64,000 bases of DNA, taken from contig NZ_CP022736.1 in assembly GCF_002257565.1 (NCBI RefSeq), positions 3,100,001 to 3,164,000 of the forward strand. The letters are read 5' to 3'. Numbering within the stretch: position 1 is the stretch's first letter; every line of letters begins with the position of its first letter. The notes beneath the pieces were generated by a model. The model was not told the origin of the DNA. It ran no database searches and saw only the letters and a list, made by a program, of their open reading frames with translations. The DNA comes from Herbaspirillum sp. meg3 (GTDB lineage Bacteria; Pseudomonadota; Gammaproteobacteria; Burkholderiales; Burkholderiaceae_D). A program made the translations under genes and the position numbers. Positions 1 through 8,449 of the stretch are shown piece after piece.

Positions 1-1366
1 TCAGCGCCAGGCAGCCGCCGCAGACCGAAGCCATCGACGAGGAACCGTTGGATTCGGTGATTTCCGACACCAGACGCACCGAGTAGCTGAATTCTTCAGC
101 TGGCGGCAGTGCAGCGATCAGCGCGCGCTTGGCCAGACGGCCATGACCGATTTCGCGGCGCTTTGGTGTACCAACGCGGCCGGTTTCGCCGGTAGCGAAC
201 GGAGGCATGTTGTAATGGAGCATGAAGCGATCCGAGTACTCGCCCATCAGCGCATCGATCTTCTGTTCGTCACGTGCGGTGCCCAGAGTCGCGATGACCA
301 GCGCCTGAGTTTCACCGCGGGTGAACAGCGCCGAACCGTGAGTGCGTGGCAGCACGCCGGTACGGATAGTGATCGGACGCACGGTGCGTGTATCGCGGCC
401 GTCGATACGTGGCTCGCCGTCGAGGATCTGCGAACGGACGATCTTGGCTTCCAGATCAAACAGGATGCTGCCGACTTCTGCCGAATCCGCTGCCGATGTG
501 CCTGCGGCTGCGGCATCTGCTGCCAGCGCTGCGTTGACTTCGGAAGTGACGGCCTTCAGCTTTTCGGTACGAGCTTGCTTGTCCTTGGTTTGATACGCTT
601 CACGCAGCTTGCCGTCAGCCAGTTCGGTGACACGTGCGATCAGTGGTTCGTTCTTTGCAGGAGGAGCCCATTGGACTTCCGGCTTGCCGCCGTCACGCAC
701 CAGTTCGTGGATGGCGTTGATGACAGCCTTCGATTGATCGTGGCCGAACACGACCGCGCCCAGCATGATTTCTTCGGACAATTGCTGCGCTTCCGATTCG
801 ACCATGAGCACGGCTGTTTCTGTGCCGGCGACAACCAGATCCAGTTGCGAAGTCTTCAGTTGCGTTGCAGTTGGGTTCAGGACGTACTGACCGTCGATGT
901 AACCGACGCGTGCGGCGCCGACCGGGCCGTTGAATGGGATGCCGGCGATCGACAATGCAGCCGACGCACCGATCATCGCAGCGATGTCTGGATCGATTTC
1001 AGGATTGACGGACAGAACGTGAATGATGACTTGCACTTCATTCAGGTAACCTTCCGGGAACAGCGGACGAATCGGGCGATCGATCAGGCGCGATGTCAGT
1101 GTTTCCTTTTCGGATGGCTTGCCTTCACGTTTGAAAAAGCCGCCGGGGATACGACCCGCAGCGTACGTCTTTTCAATGTAATCGACGGTTAATGGGAAAA
1201 AGTCCTGACCTGGCTTGGCATCCTTGCGTGCCACGACCGTTGCCAGCACAACAGTGTCTTCAATCGAAACGACGACTGCACCGGAAGCCTGGCGAGCGAT
1301 TTCGCCGGTTTCCAGCGTGACCTGGTGTTGTCCATACTGGAAGGTTTTAGTAACTTTATTAAACAC
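1..1366 (-). CDS. pnp: Polyribonucleotide nucleotidyltransferase (PNPase), 3' part outside window
   Basis: PNPase is a phosphorolytic 3'-5' exoribonuclease and degradosome component. The visible 455 codons read as its N-terminal RNase PH-like domain, the helical linker and the start of the second RNase PH-like domain. The segment GGFFKREGKPS near residue 75 and RLIDRPIRPLFPEG near 94 are typical of the family. The second core domain begins near residue 310. The KH and S1 RNA-binding domains would lie beyond base 1. The start is GTG at 1366, preceded by AAAGGAAATACC, a good ribosome binding site. It is downstream of rpsO in the same direction, separated by a terminator at 1601-1642. That is the conserved rpsO-pnp order, with read-through or a separate pnp promoter in the 240-base leader. 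Identification is firm; only the truncation limits it. Confidence 0.96.
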   Translation of the reverse strand, partial: MFNKVTKTFQYGQHQVTLETGEIARQASGAVVVSIEDTVVLATVVARKDAKPGQDFFPLTVDYIEKTYAAGRIPGGFFKREGKPSEKETLTSRLIDRPIRPLFPEGYLNEVQVIIHVLSVNPEIDPDIAAMIGASAALSIAGIPFNGPVGAARVGYIDGQYVLNPTATQLKTSQLDLVVAGTETAVLMVESEAQQLSEEIMLGAVVFGHDQSKAVINAIHELVRDGGKPEVQWAPPAKNEPLIARVTELADGKLREAYQTKDKQARTEKLKAVTSEVNAALAADAAAAGTSAADSAEVGSILFDLEAKIVRSQILDGEPRIDGRDTRTVRPITIRTGVLPRTHGSALFTRGETQALVIATLGTARDEQKIDALMGEYSDRFMLHYNMPPFATGETGRVGTPKRREIGHGRLAKRALIAALPPAEEFSYSVRLVSEITESNGSSSMASVCGGCLAL

Positions 1367-1553
1367 GGTATTTCCTTTCTATATTGAACCCTTGCGCGGC
1401 ATCGCTTTGCAGGGATTCTTTTTTGCCGACAGATTTTCAGGCGCTGTCGTTCACCTCACCACAGATGCTTGTCGTCCTGCGAAACAGCTGGCAAACCGAC
1501 AAGTCACCTTACGAATCACGATCATTGGATGGGATCGCGGTACTGCAAAGAAG

Positions 1554-1570
1554 TTTTGCGAACCGCAAAA
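1554..1570 (-). other. Short stem-loop in the pnp leader
   Basis: TTTGCG and CGCAAA pair around a three-base loop (1555-1569) in the leader between the rpsO terminator and pnp. In enterobacteria the pnp leader is folded, cut by RNase III and used for autoregulation. This small stem is a candidate for a structured leader only; the stem is short and nothing else supports it. Confidence 0.25.
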
Positions 1571-1600
1571 ACATCCACATCCAGACAAAAGCGGAATCGC

Positions 1601-1642
1601 AAAAAACAAAATGCCCGCGTCAGAAACTGACGCAGGCATTTT
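1601..1642 (-). terminator. Intrinsic terminator after rpsO
   Basis: A 15-pair stem with one mismatch (arms 1608-1623 and 1627-1642, three-base loop) is followed on the minus strand by a run of six T (1606-1601). It lies 40 bases past the rpsO stop codon, so it should end most rpsO transcripts before pnp. Confidence 0.85.
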
Positions 1643-1682
1643 GGCTATGAACCCTGAACCGGAATGGTACGAGGGAACAAGA

Positions 1683-1952
1683 TTACTTACGCAGACCGAG
1701 TTTTTCGATCAGTGCGCGGTAACGGTCGGCGTCCTTGCCCTTCAGGTAGGACAGCAGGCTCTTACGACGGTTAACCATCTTGATCAGACCACGACGGGAG
1801 TGGTGATCCTTGCTGTGTTCTTTGAAGTGACCGTTCAGGTCGTTGATGCGTGCTGTCAGCAGCGCAACTTGAACTTCCGGGGAGCCGGTGTCGTTTTGAC
1901 CACGGGCGTTATCAGTGATAATGGCAGCCTTGGCTGCTTTTTCGATCGACAT
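1683..1952 (-). CDS. rpsO: 30S ribosomal protein S15
   Basis: S15 binds 16S rRNA in the central domain early in 30S assembly. The 89-residue length is the usual one, and the conserved block HFKEHSKDHHSRRGL followed by VNRRKSLLSYLK is clear. The ATG at 1952 is preferred over an upstream in-frame start because it gives the canonical N-terminus MSIEKAAK and has GAAAGG 7 bases upstream. It precedes pnp, as in most proteobacteria. The gene is ordinary and intact. Confidence 0.97.
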   Translation of the reverse strand: MSIEKAAKAAIITDNARGQNDTGSPEVQVALLTARINDLNGHFKEHSKDHHSRRGLIKMVNRRKSLLSYLKGKDADRYRALIEKLGLRK

Positions 1953-2042
1953 GCTATACCTTTCACAAGCGGTGTGCGGAGTACTTACCCTGCATACCGT
2001 GACTAACAATTAAAAACTGGCCGAAATGACCAGAGGCGCAAG

Positions 2043-2070
2043 TATATAGCAAAAGATCAGCAGATTCAAA
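2043..2070 (-). promoter_or_regulatory. rpsO: Putative rpsO promoter
   Basis: On the minus strand, TTTGAA (2070-2065) and TATATA (2048-2043) are spaced 16 bases apart, about 90 bases upstream of the rpsO start. They sit in the otherwise gene-free 1953-2141 stretch shared with the divergent lipoprotein gene. The call rests on resemblance to sigma-70 elements only. Confidence 0.4.
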
Positions 2071-2141
2071 TACTTACCGGAAAAGCGTAGAATCATAGTC
2101 CTTCCGGGAAATTATTCCCGCAAACTCCTCTCCAACTGTTT

Positions 2142-2639
2142 ATGAAACGCTTCATTCTCCCCGTTCTAGCTGCAGCTGCTCTGTCCCTGAGCGGTTGCGC
2201 CTCCCTGTTCGCGCCCCCGGTCAATCCCGGCGATACGGAACAGCAAGTTGTCGCTCGCCTCGGCCAGCCTACCGCTGTGTATCCCGACGGCAACACGCAT
2301 TTGCTGGAATATGCTGCCGGCGCTTTCGGCCAGTACAGCTACATGGCGCGTATCGGCCCGGACGGCAGGTTGATTTCTTATCAACAAGTCTGGACCATGG
2401 AGAACTTCCGCTCCATCAAGGTTGATCAAGCAACCAAAAACGATGTGCTCCGTCTGGTTGGCCGCCCCACTGAAGTGACCCGCTATGCGCGCATTCCTTT
2501 TGAAGCATGGAATTACGGTTTCAAGGAAAGCGGTGTCTGGAATTCTCAGATGACCGTCTATTTCGATGCACAAGGCATTGTCCGCAAAGTGGAAAATGGC
2601 CCTGATCCGCGCTTCGACGACAGCCGCATGCGCTTCTGA
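2142..2639 (+). CDS. SmpA/OmlA (BamE-like) domain lipoprotein
   Basis: This is a predicted lipoprotein of 165 residues. A hydrophobic signal peptide ends in the lipobox LSGC (Cys19). The mature part has two repeats of the BamE/SmpA/OmlA-type pattern: a helix with GDTEQQVVARLGQPTAV followed by strands, then VDQATKNDVLRLVGRPTEV. Family members sit at the inner face of the outer membrane, and BamE itself helps the Bam complex fold outer-membrane proteins. Residue 20 is Ala, not Asp, so Lol export to the outer membrane is expected. It is divergent from rpsO and convergent with the GntP gene, so it is probably monocistronic. Whether it is the true BamE or a paralogue cannot be said from sequence alone. 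Confidence 0.8.
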   Translation: MKRFILPVLAAAALSLSGCASLFAPPVNPGDTEQQVVARLGQPTAVYPDGNTHLLEYAAGAFGQYSYMARIGPDGRLISYQQVWTMENFRSIKVDQATKNDVLRLVGRPTEVTRYARIPFEAWNYGFKESGVWNSQMTVYFDAQGIVRKVENGPDPRFDDSRMRF

Positions 2640-2652
2640 GTTTTTTCGCCGT

Positions 2653-2686
2653 AAAAAAAGCCGCTTCGAAAAGCGGCTTTTTCTTT
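2653..2686. terminator. Bidirectional intrinsic terminator
   Basis: A 12-pair stem (AAAAAGCCGCTT and its complement around CGAA) is flanked by A and T runs on both sides. It lies between the convergent lipoprotein gene (ends 2639) and the GntP gene (ends 2709) and can serve both. Confidence 0.9.
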
Positions 2687-2708
2687 GTTCAGCGACAAAC
2701 CGCATCGA

Positions 2709-4061
2709 TCAGATCACGGTCGACAGCGCCAAGGTGAACAGCAAGGCCAGCACCGAAATGAGCGTTTCGCAGACCGTCCAGGTTTTGAAGGTTTGCGGCA
2801 CGGTCATGTTGAAGTACTCCTTGACCAGCCAGAAACCACCGTCGTTGACGTGCGACAGAATCAGAGAACCGGCGCCGGTTGCCAACACCATCAGTTCAGG
2901 ACGCGTACCGCCGACCGACATCACGATTGGCGCAACAATACCGCAAGCAGTTGTCATCGCAACGGTCGCAGAACCCGTTGCCACACGAATCAGCGCTGCC
3001 ACAAACCAACCCAGCAGCAGCGGCGACAAATGCGCATCGGTAGCGATACCGACAATGGCCTTGGACACGCCGCCATCCATCAGGATACGACCAAAACCTG
3101 CGCCGGCCCCCACCACCAGCGTGATGCTGGCGATCGGCCCCAGACACTCATTGGTGAATTTCAGAATGGCATCACGATTGAAACCGCGCATCTTGCCGAA
3201 GGTGTAGAAGCTGACCAGTGTCGCAATCAACAGTGCGATCACTGAGTTGCCAATCAGGCGCAGGAAGTCGTTGGCAAAAGTCTTCGGCGTGAAGAACAAG
3301 TCGGCCCAGCTGCCGATCAGCATCAGCGCCACGGGTAACAGGATGGTGAACAACGTGATACCGAAACCCGGCAGTTCGCGCTTGGCACCACCTTGATCCA
3401 CAAACTGGCCGATCAGCGGATTATCCGGATTGGGAATCACCACCTTGGACATCAGCTTACCGAAGATCGGACCGGCGATGATCGCGGTCGGGATGCCGAC
3501 GATCAGTGCGTACAGAATCGTACGGCCGATATCCGCGTTATAGGCAGTCACTGCCAGCAGCGCCGCAGGATGCGGCGGAATCAGGCCATGCACCACCGAC
3601 AAACCTGCCACCATTGGGATGCCGACCAATACCATCGAGGTACCGGTACGCTTGGCAACGTTGAACGCGATCGGGATCAGCAACACAAAACCGACTTCAA
3701 AGAACACCGGCAAGCCGACAATGAACGCAACCGTCATCATCGCCCAGTGCACGTTCTTTTCACCAAAGGCATTGATCATGGTGGTGGCAATGCGCTCTGC
3801 GCCACCAGACTCCGCCATCATCTTGCCCAGCATTGTACCCAGCCCGACAACCAGTGCAATGTGCCCCAGCGTGTTGCCGACGCCGGTTTCAAACGATTTG
3901 ACGATCGTGCCCATCGGCATGCCGACAGACAAACCGAGGATCAGCGACACCACGATCAGGACGATGAACGGATTCATCTTGAACTTGGCAATCAACACGA
4001 TCAATGCGATCACCGCGACGAGCGCGTAGATCAGCAACATACTTCCTTGTACTGCTTCCAT
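2709..4061 (-). CDS. GntP-family permease
   Basis: This is a 450-residue polytopic inner-membrane protein of the gluconate:H+ symporter (GntP) family, with about 12-14 hydrophobic segments. Family signatures include GLPVFFEVGFVLLIP, GLIPPHPAALLA and GAGSLILSHVNDGGFW near the C-terminus. Known members import gluconate, related sugar acids, D-serine (DsdX) or glycerate. The ATG at 4061 has GAGGAG 8 bases upstream. It is the last gene of a minus-strand run with ridA, the D-aminoacylase and rpiR, so its cargo is probably the substrate of those enzymes. That is either a D-amino acid or, as I prefer given the neighbouring KDG-type kinase, an amino- or acetamido-sugar acid. The family call is secure; the substrate is inferred. 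Confidence 0.9.
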   Translation of the reverse strand: MEAVQGSMLLIYALVAVIALIVLIAKFKMNPFIVLIVVSLILGLSVGMPMGTIVKSFETGVGNTLGHIALVVGLGTMLGKMMAESGGAERIATTMINAFGEKNVHWAMMTVAFIVGLPVFFEVGFVLLIPIAFNVAKRTGTSMVLVGIPMVAGLSVVHGLIPPHPAALLAVTAYNADIGRTILYALIVGIPTAIIAGPIFGKLMSKVVIPNPDNPLIGQFVDQGGAKRELPGFGITLFTILLPVALMLIGSWADLFFTPKTFANDFLRLIGNSVIALLIATLVSFYTFGKMRGFNRDAILKFTNECLGPIASITLVVGAGAGFGRILMDGGVSKAIVGIATDAHLSPLLLGWFVAALIRVATGSATVAMTTACGIVAPIVMSVGGTRPELMVLATGAGSLILSHVNDGGFWLVKEYFNMTVPQTFKTWTVCETLISVLALLFTLALSTVI

Positions 4062-4132
4062 TTTTTGGTCTCCTCACCCCAACCAGGGTGTTACTCAACT
4101 AGGTGATCAGCGCTTGAACTTAGCGCATGAAC

Positions 4133-4516
4133 TTAGCGTTTAAACGCCACGCAATCCACCTCAACCTTGCAATCCACAACCATGGCCGATTGCACGCAGG
4201 CACGTGCCGGCGGATTGGCGCCGAAGTATTCCTTGAAGACCTTGTTGAAGGATTGGAAATCGCGGGTATCGTCCAGCCAGACACCGCAACGCACGACGTG
4301 CTCAGGACCGTAGCCGGCTTCTTTCAGGATTGCCAGGACGTTTTGAATAGCCTGATGCGATTGCGCGACGATGCCGCCATCAATCACTTCACCGTTGACC
4401 ATGGCCACCTGGCCCGAGACGTACAACCAGCCGTCCGCTTCCACTGCACGTGCAAAAGGCAGATGCTGACCGCCGGTACCGGTGCCGCCGTCGACGCCAT
4501 ATCGTTTGATGCTCAT
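4133..4516 (-). CDS. RidA-family enamine/imine deaminase
   Basis: This 127-residue protein has the YjgF/YER057c/UK114 fold. Archetypal RidA hydrolyses reactive enamines and imines released by PLP dehydratases (for example 2-aminoacrylate) in the cytoplasm. The conserved arginine in PPARACVQ (Arg105) binds the substrate carboxylate in RidA. The C-terminal block KVEVDCVAFKR keeps the family shape but differs from archetypal RidA (EIEAIAV), so this may be a specialised subfamily. It lies 76 bases downstream of the D-aminoacylase gene and 71 upstream of the GntP gene. The PLP deaminase across the divergent promoter is the obvious source of enamine intermediates. Confidence 0.85.
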   Translation of the reverse strand: MSIKRYGVDGGTGTGGQHLPFARAVEADGWLYVSGQVAMVNGEVIDGGIVAQSHQAIQNVLAILKEAGYGPEHVVRCGVWLDDTRDFQSFNKVFKEYFGANPPARACVQSAMVVDCKVEVDCVAFKR

Positions 4517-4592
4517 TGTGTAACTCCTTCAGATTTCAGATAAATGATCCGGGTGCCGTGCTTTGATCACTTCGCCCCGGTGTTGCAATGAA

Positions 4593-6089
4593 TTAATTTG
4601 CTGCAGCGTCGACTGCATCAGCCTGTATGCGATTGCGCGCGAGGAAACGTCCTGCGCGTTGACCGGTTGCCTTCTTGTCCTCACCGCGATACGACAGCAC
4701 GCCGTTGACCCAGACTGCCTCAATGCCGTGTGCGGGTTGCATCGGATCGGTAAACGTCGCCGCATCGCGGATCGTCGTCGCATCAAACAGCACCAGATCA
4801 GCCCAATAGCCTTCCTTGACCAAACCACGATCGCTCAGGCCGAAGCGCGAAGCCGACAAACCCGTCATCTTGCGCACTGCCACGGCGAGCGAAAACAGTT
4901 GTTGCTCGCGGCTGTAGTAACCCAGCACGCGCGGGAAAGCGCCCCACAGCCGTGGATGCGGCAAAGGATCGTTAGGGAGACCGTCGGAACCGATCACCGT
5001 CGATGGATGGCGCAGGATGCGGTTGACGTCGTCGTCAGACATGCAGTGATACACGGCGCCTGCAGGCATCAGGCGACGCGCGGCTTCGCTCATGTCGACA
5101 TTCCATTCCTCAGCGATCTTGGCCAGCAACTTGCCGCCCTGCTCCGGATGCGGCTCCGACCAGGTCACCTGAATATCGTAGGTATCGGTCACCTGCTTCA
5201 GATCCAGCGTGGACGAGCTGGCGGTGTAGGGGTAGCAATCGCAACCGACATGCTGATGCTTTTCTGCCTGTTCGAGTGCTGCCAATACTTCGCTGCTGCG
5301 CCCCCAGTTTTCTACGCCGGCGCATTTGAGATGAGAAATCACCACCGGCACGCGCGCATGCTTACCGATGCGGAACGCTTCGTCCATGGCGTCGAGAATG
5401 TCGGCAAATTCGCTGCGCAGATGGGTGGCGTACATGGCGCCGTATTCCGCCAGCGGCTCTGCCAGCGCCAGCACTTCTTCGGTCGGCGCATTGATCGCGT
5501 TGCCGTAGGCCAGACCGGTGCTCAAGCCCAGCGCGCCATGTTCCAGCGCCTCCGTCAGCTGATCACGCATGCCTTTGATTTCAGCATCAGTCGCAGCACG
5601 ATCCAGCGTATCCATATGATTGCTGCGCAGCGCTGTATGGCCGATCAACGCAGCTACATTCACGGACGGTTGCGCCGCTTCGATCGCAGCCACATAGCTG
5701 GAAAATGTCGGATAGGAAAAGGCGCTGGATTGCCCCAGCAGATTCATCGGGTCAGGAGGATCGCCTTTGAGTGTCACTGGTGCGGCGCTGATGCCGCAAT
5801 TGCCGACGACGACAGTCGTGACGCCCTGCGACAGTTTGGGGAACATCTCCGGCATACGGATCACATTGGTGTCGTCATGCGTGTGCGCATCAATGAAGCC
5901 CGGGCTCAGCACCTTGCCGGCGGCATCGATCACGTTATCGGCTTGCCAGCTGCCGAGGGAGCCGATAGCCGCAATGCGGCCATCAAGCACAGCTACGTCG
6001 GCGACAACCGGATCAGTACCGCTGCCATCGATCAGAAAAGCGTTGCGAATCAGCGTGTCGCAACGTTGGGAAGGTACAGAGGTAGTCAT
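4593..6089 (-). CDS. N-acyl-D-amino acid deacylase family amidohydrolase
   Basis: This is a 498-residue metal-dependent amidohydrolase of the D-aminoacylase family, predicted cytoplasmic. Visible motifs are the HxH of SPGFIDAHTHDD (His69, His71), GNCGIS with Cys98 (the metal-bridging cysteine position of D-aminoacylase), a histidine in HLRSE and HLKCAG, and a late aspartate region IGSDGLPNDPLPHPR. Family members remove acetyl or other acyl groups from N-acyl-D-amino acids. In this setting an N-acetyl amino-sugar acid is an equally reasonable substrate. The ATG at 6089 is chosen because GGAG lies 8 bases upstream and it starts one base after the rpiR stop. An in-frame start at 6143 would overlap rpiR by about 50 bases and has no such site. 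Confidence 0.87.
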   Translation of the reverse strand: MTTSVPSQRCDTLIRNAFLIDGSGTDPVVADVAVLDGRIAAIGSLGSWQADNVIDAAGKVLSPGFIDAHTHDDTNVIRMPEMFPKLSQGVTTVVVGNCGISAAPVTLKGDPPDPMNLLGQSSAFSYPTFSSYVAAIEAAQPSVNVAALIGHTALRSNHMDTLDRAATDAEIKGMRDQLTEALEHGALGLSTGLAYGNAINAPTEEVLALAEPLAEYGAMYATHLRSEFADILDAMDEAFRIGKHARVPVVISHLKCAGVENWGRSSEVLAALEQAEKHQHVGCDCYPYTASSSTLDLKQVTDTYDIQVTWSEPHPEQGGKLLAKIAEEWNVDMSEAARRLMPAGAVYHCMSDDDVNRILRHPSTVIGSDGLPNDPLPHPRLWGAFPRVLGYYSREQQLFSLAVAVRKMTGLSASRFGLSDRGLVKEGYWADLVLFDATTIRDAATFTDPMQPAHGIEAVWVNGVLSYRGEDKKATGQRAGRFLARNRIQADAVDAAAN

Positions 6090-6090
6090 A

Positions 6091-6972
6091 TCAATCTCCG
6101 AGCGGCTGGCGGTCACCGCCGCCGCGATGCATATCGAGTACATACTTGAGGCGCCGCAACTGCTCCTGGCTTCGGTCCTTTTGCAGCAGCGCCAGTTCCA
6201 GCACGAGCATGTCCAGCGCCATCATCATGGCGTAGCGCGACGACGATGGCTTGAAAATAAAGTCGGTTTCCAGCGCCTTGATCGGCAACAGCACGTCGAC
6301 CATCCCTGCCAGCGGCGAACCCAGCGCGGTGATGCCGATCATCTTGACGCCATATTCCTTGGCGACTTCGCAGTTGGTCAGCATTTCCGGCACATTGCCG
6401 GTCGTAGAAAACACCAGCAACACATCAGCCTTGTCCAGCGTGGCGGCGACCATACGCTGCAACAAGGCATCGTGGTATGTTGCCACCGGACGCCCCAAAC
6501 GCACCAGACGATAACGGGCCTCATCCGACAGCATGGTCGAACCGCCACCCATGCCAAATGAATAGATCATGCGTGCATCACGCAACAGCTCTGCAGCACG
6601 ATGCAAGGCATCCGGATTCAACAGCGCGCGATTGACTTCGAGGACGGCATGTATATCGTTGTAGACGACATCGGCGAGCTCAGGAGGCTGCCCGGGTGGA
6701 ATGGTCTTCACACCATCAAAAAAACGCTGACCGACTGCAACAGCCTGCGCCAGCATGAACTTGAACTCACGTACGTCGCGGCAACCCATCGCTTTGGCAA
6801 ACCGCGTCACACTTGCCAGACTGACTCCGGCTTTTTGCGCAAGCTCGCCGATGCTGGCGCTGGCCGCGCTGGATAAATCGTTGAGAATTGCTTCGGCGAC
6901 TTTTTGCTCTGCAAGCCGCAATTGTCCGCTACGCTCGGTAATGCGTGAAACAATGTCAAAAGCTTGTGCCAT
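6091..6972 (-). CDS. MurR/RpiR-family transcriptional regulator
   Basis: An N-terminal HTH_6 domain (roughly residues 1-80, with GVSLASVTRFAKAMGC as the recognition region) is joined to a SIS phosphosugar-binding domain (about residues 125-260, with SFGMGGGSTMLSDE and VFSTTGNVPEML). RpiR proteins usually bind a phosphorylated sugar or sugar acid and repress the neighbouring catabolic genes. The start at 6972 (MAQAFDIV) matches family length (293 residues). An in-frame extension to 7083 would reach into the divergent promoter, and neither start has a strong ribosome binding site. It is followed after one base by the D-aminoacylase gene and is divergent from the deaminase gene. The SIS domain points to a phosphosugar effector, arguing for sugar-acid rather than plain amino-acid catabolism. 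Confidence 0.87.
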   Translation of the reverse strand: MAQAFDIVSRITERSGQLRLAEQKVAEAILNDLSSAASASIGELAQKAGVSLASVTRFAKAMGCRDVREFKFMLAQAVAVGQRFFDGVKTIPPGQPPELADVVYNDIHAVLEVNRALLNPDALHRAAELLRDARMIYSFGMGGGSTMLSDEARYRLVRLGRPVATYHDALLQRMVAATLDKADVLLVFSTTGNVPEMLTNCEVAKEYGVKMIGITALGSPLAGMVDVLLPIKALETDFIFKPSSSRYAMMMALDMLVLELALLQKDRSQEQLRRLKYVLDMHRGGGDRQPLGD

Positions 6973-7055
6973 GGCGTTGAAATGAAGTCTCGGTGGTGGC
7001 TCCACGCTTCCCGACGGTGCTTTACAAGGCCTGTTTGGGGCGCGGAAGAATTTTC

Positions 7056-7072
7056 GTGTTAGTTTATAACAC
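7056..7072. promoter_or_regulatory. Inverted repeat, putative RpiR operator
   Basis: GTGTTA-N5-TAACAC is a perfect six-base inverted repeat lying between the divergent rpiR and deaminase genes, 66 bases upstream of the deaminase start. Position and symmetry suit an operator for the adjacent RpiR regulator controlling both directions. No second copy was found at the locus. Confidence 0.45.
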
Positions 7073-7137
7073 ACTTCCAACATAGTAAATTCAGGACTAT
7101 CATTACGTCAAATCAAATTTTTGAGGAGAAATTCAAG

Positions 7138-8433
7138 ATGAGTGATACAAACTACCAAAACACTTGGCAAAGCGGCATCATCGATCCGCTGAATAAGGGT
7201 ATCGGCACCCTCACGGCACCTGTTGCACCAAATGCAGCCAATGCCCTGCCCTGGAATCTCCTCAAAGAAGATCTGAGCCTGCCGACCGCCGTTTTGTATG
7301 AAGAGCGCCTGTCGCACAATCTGGACTGGATGCAACGCTTTGTCACGGAATACGGCGTCAAACTGGCGCCGCACGGCAAGACTACCATGGCGCCCAAGCT
7401 GTTTGCACGCCAACTGGCGACCGGCGCCTGGGGCATCACGCTGGCGACTGCGCACCAGACTCAGGTAGCCTACCACCATGGTGTGCGCCGCGTGCTGATG
7501 GCCAATCAGTTGGTCGGCAAGCAAAACATGAACATCATTTCGCGCCTGCTGGAAGATCCCTCTTTCGAATTTTTCTGCCTGGTCGATTCGGCTGATCTGG
7601 TCGATCAGCTTGGCCGCTTCTTCTCGGAGCGCAAACAAACCCTGAACGTACTGCTGGAACTCGGCCCCGTCGGCGGCCGCACCGGCGTGCGCAACAACGA
7701 ACAGCAAGCTACCGTGCTGGCAGCCGTCAAACGCTGGGAAGGCAACATCGCGCTGTCCGGCATTGAAGTCTACGAAGGCGTATTAAAAGAGGAAGCCGAT
7801 ATCCGTCTGTTCCTGCAACGCGCGGTGCAATGCGCCAAGGATCTCGCCGGACAAGGCTATTTCAGCCATCGCTCGGCGCAAAAACCGGTGGTGCTGACCG
7901 GTGCAGGATCGGCCTGGTATGACGTGGTCGCAGAAGAATTCGCCGGCGCCGACATCGGTGTCCCGCTGGACGTCGTGCTGCGTCCCGGTTGTTATCTGAC
8001 GCATGACGTCGGTGTCTATCGTGCTGCGCAGGAGCAGATCCAGACCCGCAATCCGGTGGCAAAAAAAATGCGCAGCGAATTGCTGCCGGCGCTGCAGCTG
8101 TGGGCTTACGTACAATCGATTCCCGAATCCGAGAAGGCCATCATCACGCTGGGCAAGCGCGATGCCGCCTTCGATGCCGGCCTGCCTTTGCCGGTCAAAC
8201 GTTTCCGCCCCGGTCAGGATAAGGCGCCGGTCGAGTCACCGTCGCACTGGGAAGTCACCGGCATGATGGATCAGCATGCTTACCTGAAGATCAACGCAGG
8301 CGATGATATCAAGGTCGGCGACATGATCGCTTTCGACATCTCGCATCCCTGCCTGACGTTCGACAAATGGCGTCACTTGCCGGTGTTGGATGGCAAGTTC
8401 AACGTCATCGACATCGTACAAACCTTCTTCTAA
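7138..8433 (+). CDS. Fold-type III PLP amino acid deaminase / dehydratase (D-serine dehydratase-like)
   Basis: This 431-residue enzyme has an alanine-racemase-like N-terminal barrel and the C-terminal domain of eukaryotic-type D-serine dehydratase and D-threonine aldolase. APHGKTTMAPK contains the PLP lysine (Lys81, equivalent to the RPHxK motif). SHPCLTFDKW near the C-terminus gives His403 and Cys405, the zinc-binding pair of DSD1-type dehydratases. Both catalytic features are intact. Annotated relatives are called amino acid deaminases. The reaction would be elimination of ammonia from a D-configured 2-amino-3-hydroxy acid, which fits D-serine or D-glucosaminate. GAGGAG lies 8 bases before the ATG. 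A PfkB kinase follows after 16 bases. The pairing with a KDG-type kinase makes D-glucosaminate dehydratase my favoured reading, but it is an inference. Confidence 0.85.
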   Translation: MSDTNYQNTWQSGIIDPLNKGIGTLTAPVAPNAANALPWNLLKEDLSLPTAVLYEERLSHNLDWMQRFVTEYGVKLAPHGKTTMAPKLFARQLATGAWGITLATAHQTQVAYHHGVRRVLMANQLVGKQNMNIISRLLEDPSFEFFCLVDSADLVDQLGRFFSERKQTLNVLLELGPVGGRTGVRNNEQQATVLAAVKRWEGNIALSGIEVYEGVLKEEADIRLFLQRAVQCAKDLAGQGYFSHRSAQKPVVLTGAGSAWYDVVAEEFAGADIGVPLDVVLRPGCYLTHDVGVYRAAQEQIQTRNPVAKKMRSELLPALQLWAYVQSIPESEKAIITLGKRDAAFDAGLPLPVKRFRPGQDKAPVESPSHWEVTGMMDQHAYLKINAGDDIKVGDMIAFDISHPCLTFDKWRHLPVLDGKFNVIDIVQTFF

Positions 8434-8449
8434 GCAACGGCATCACATC

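Noticed and set aside
143..1192. 349-residue plus-strand frame opposite pnp
   Set aside because: Cys/Arg-rich shadow of the pnp coding strand with no family resemblance; PNPase on the minus strand is unambiguous.
4563..6149. 528-residue plus-strand frame
   Set aside because: Antisense shadow of the D-aminoacylase-family gene; high Arg, His and Gln content and no motif.
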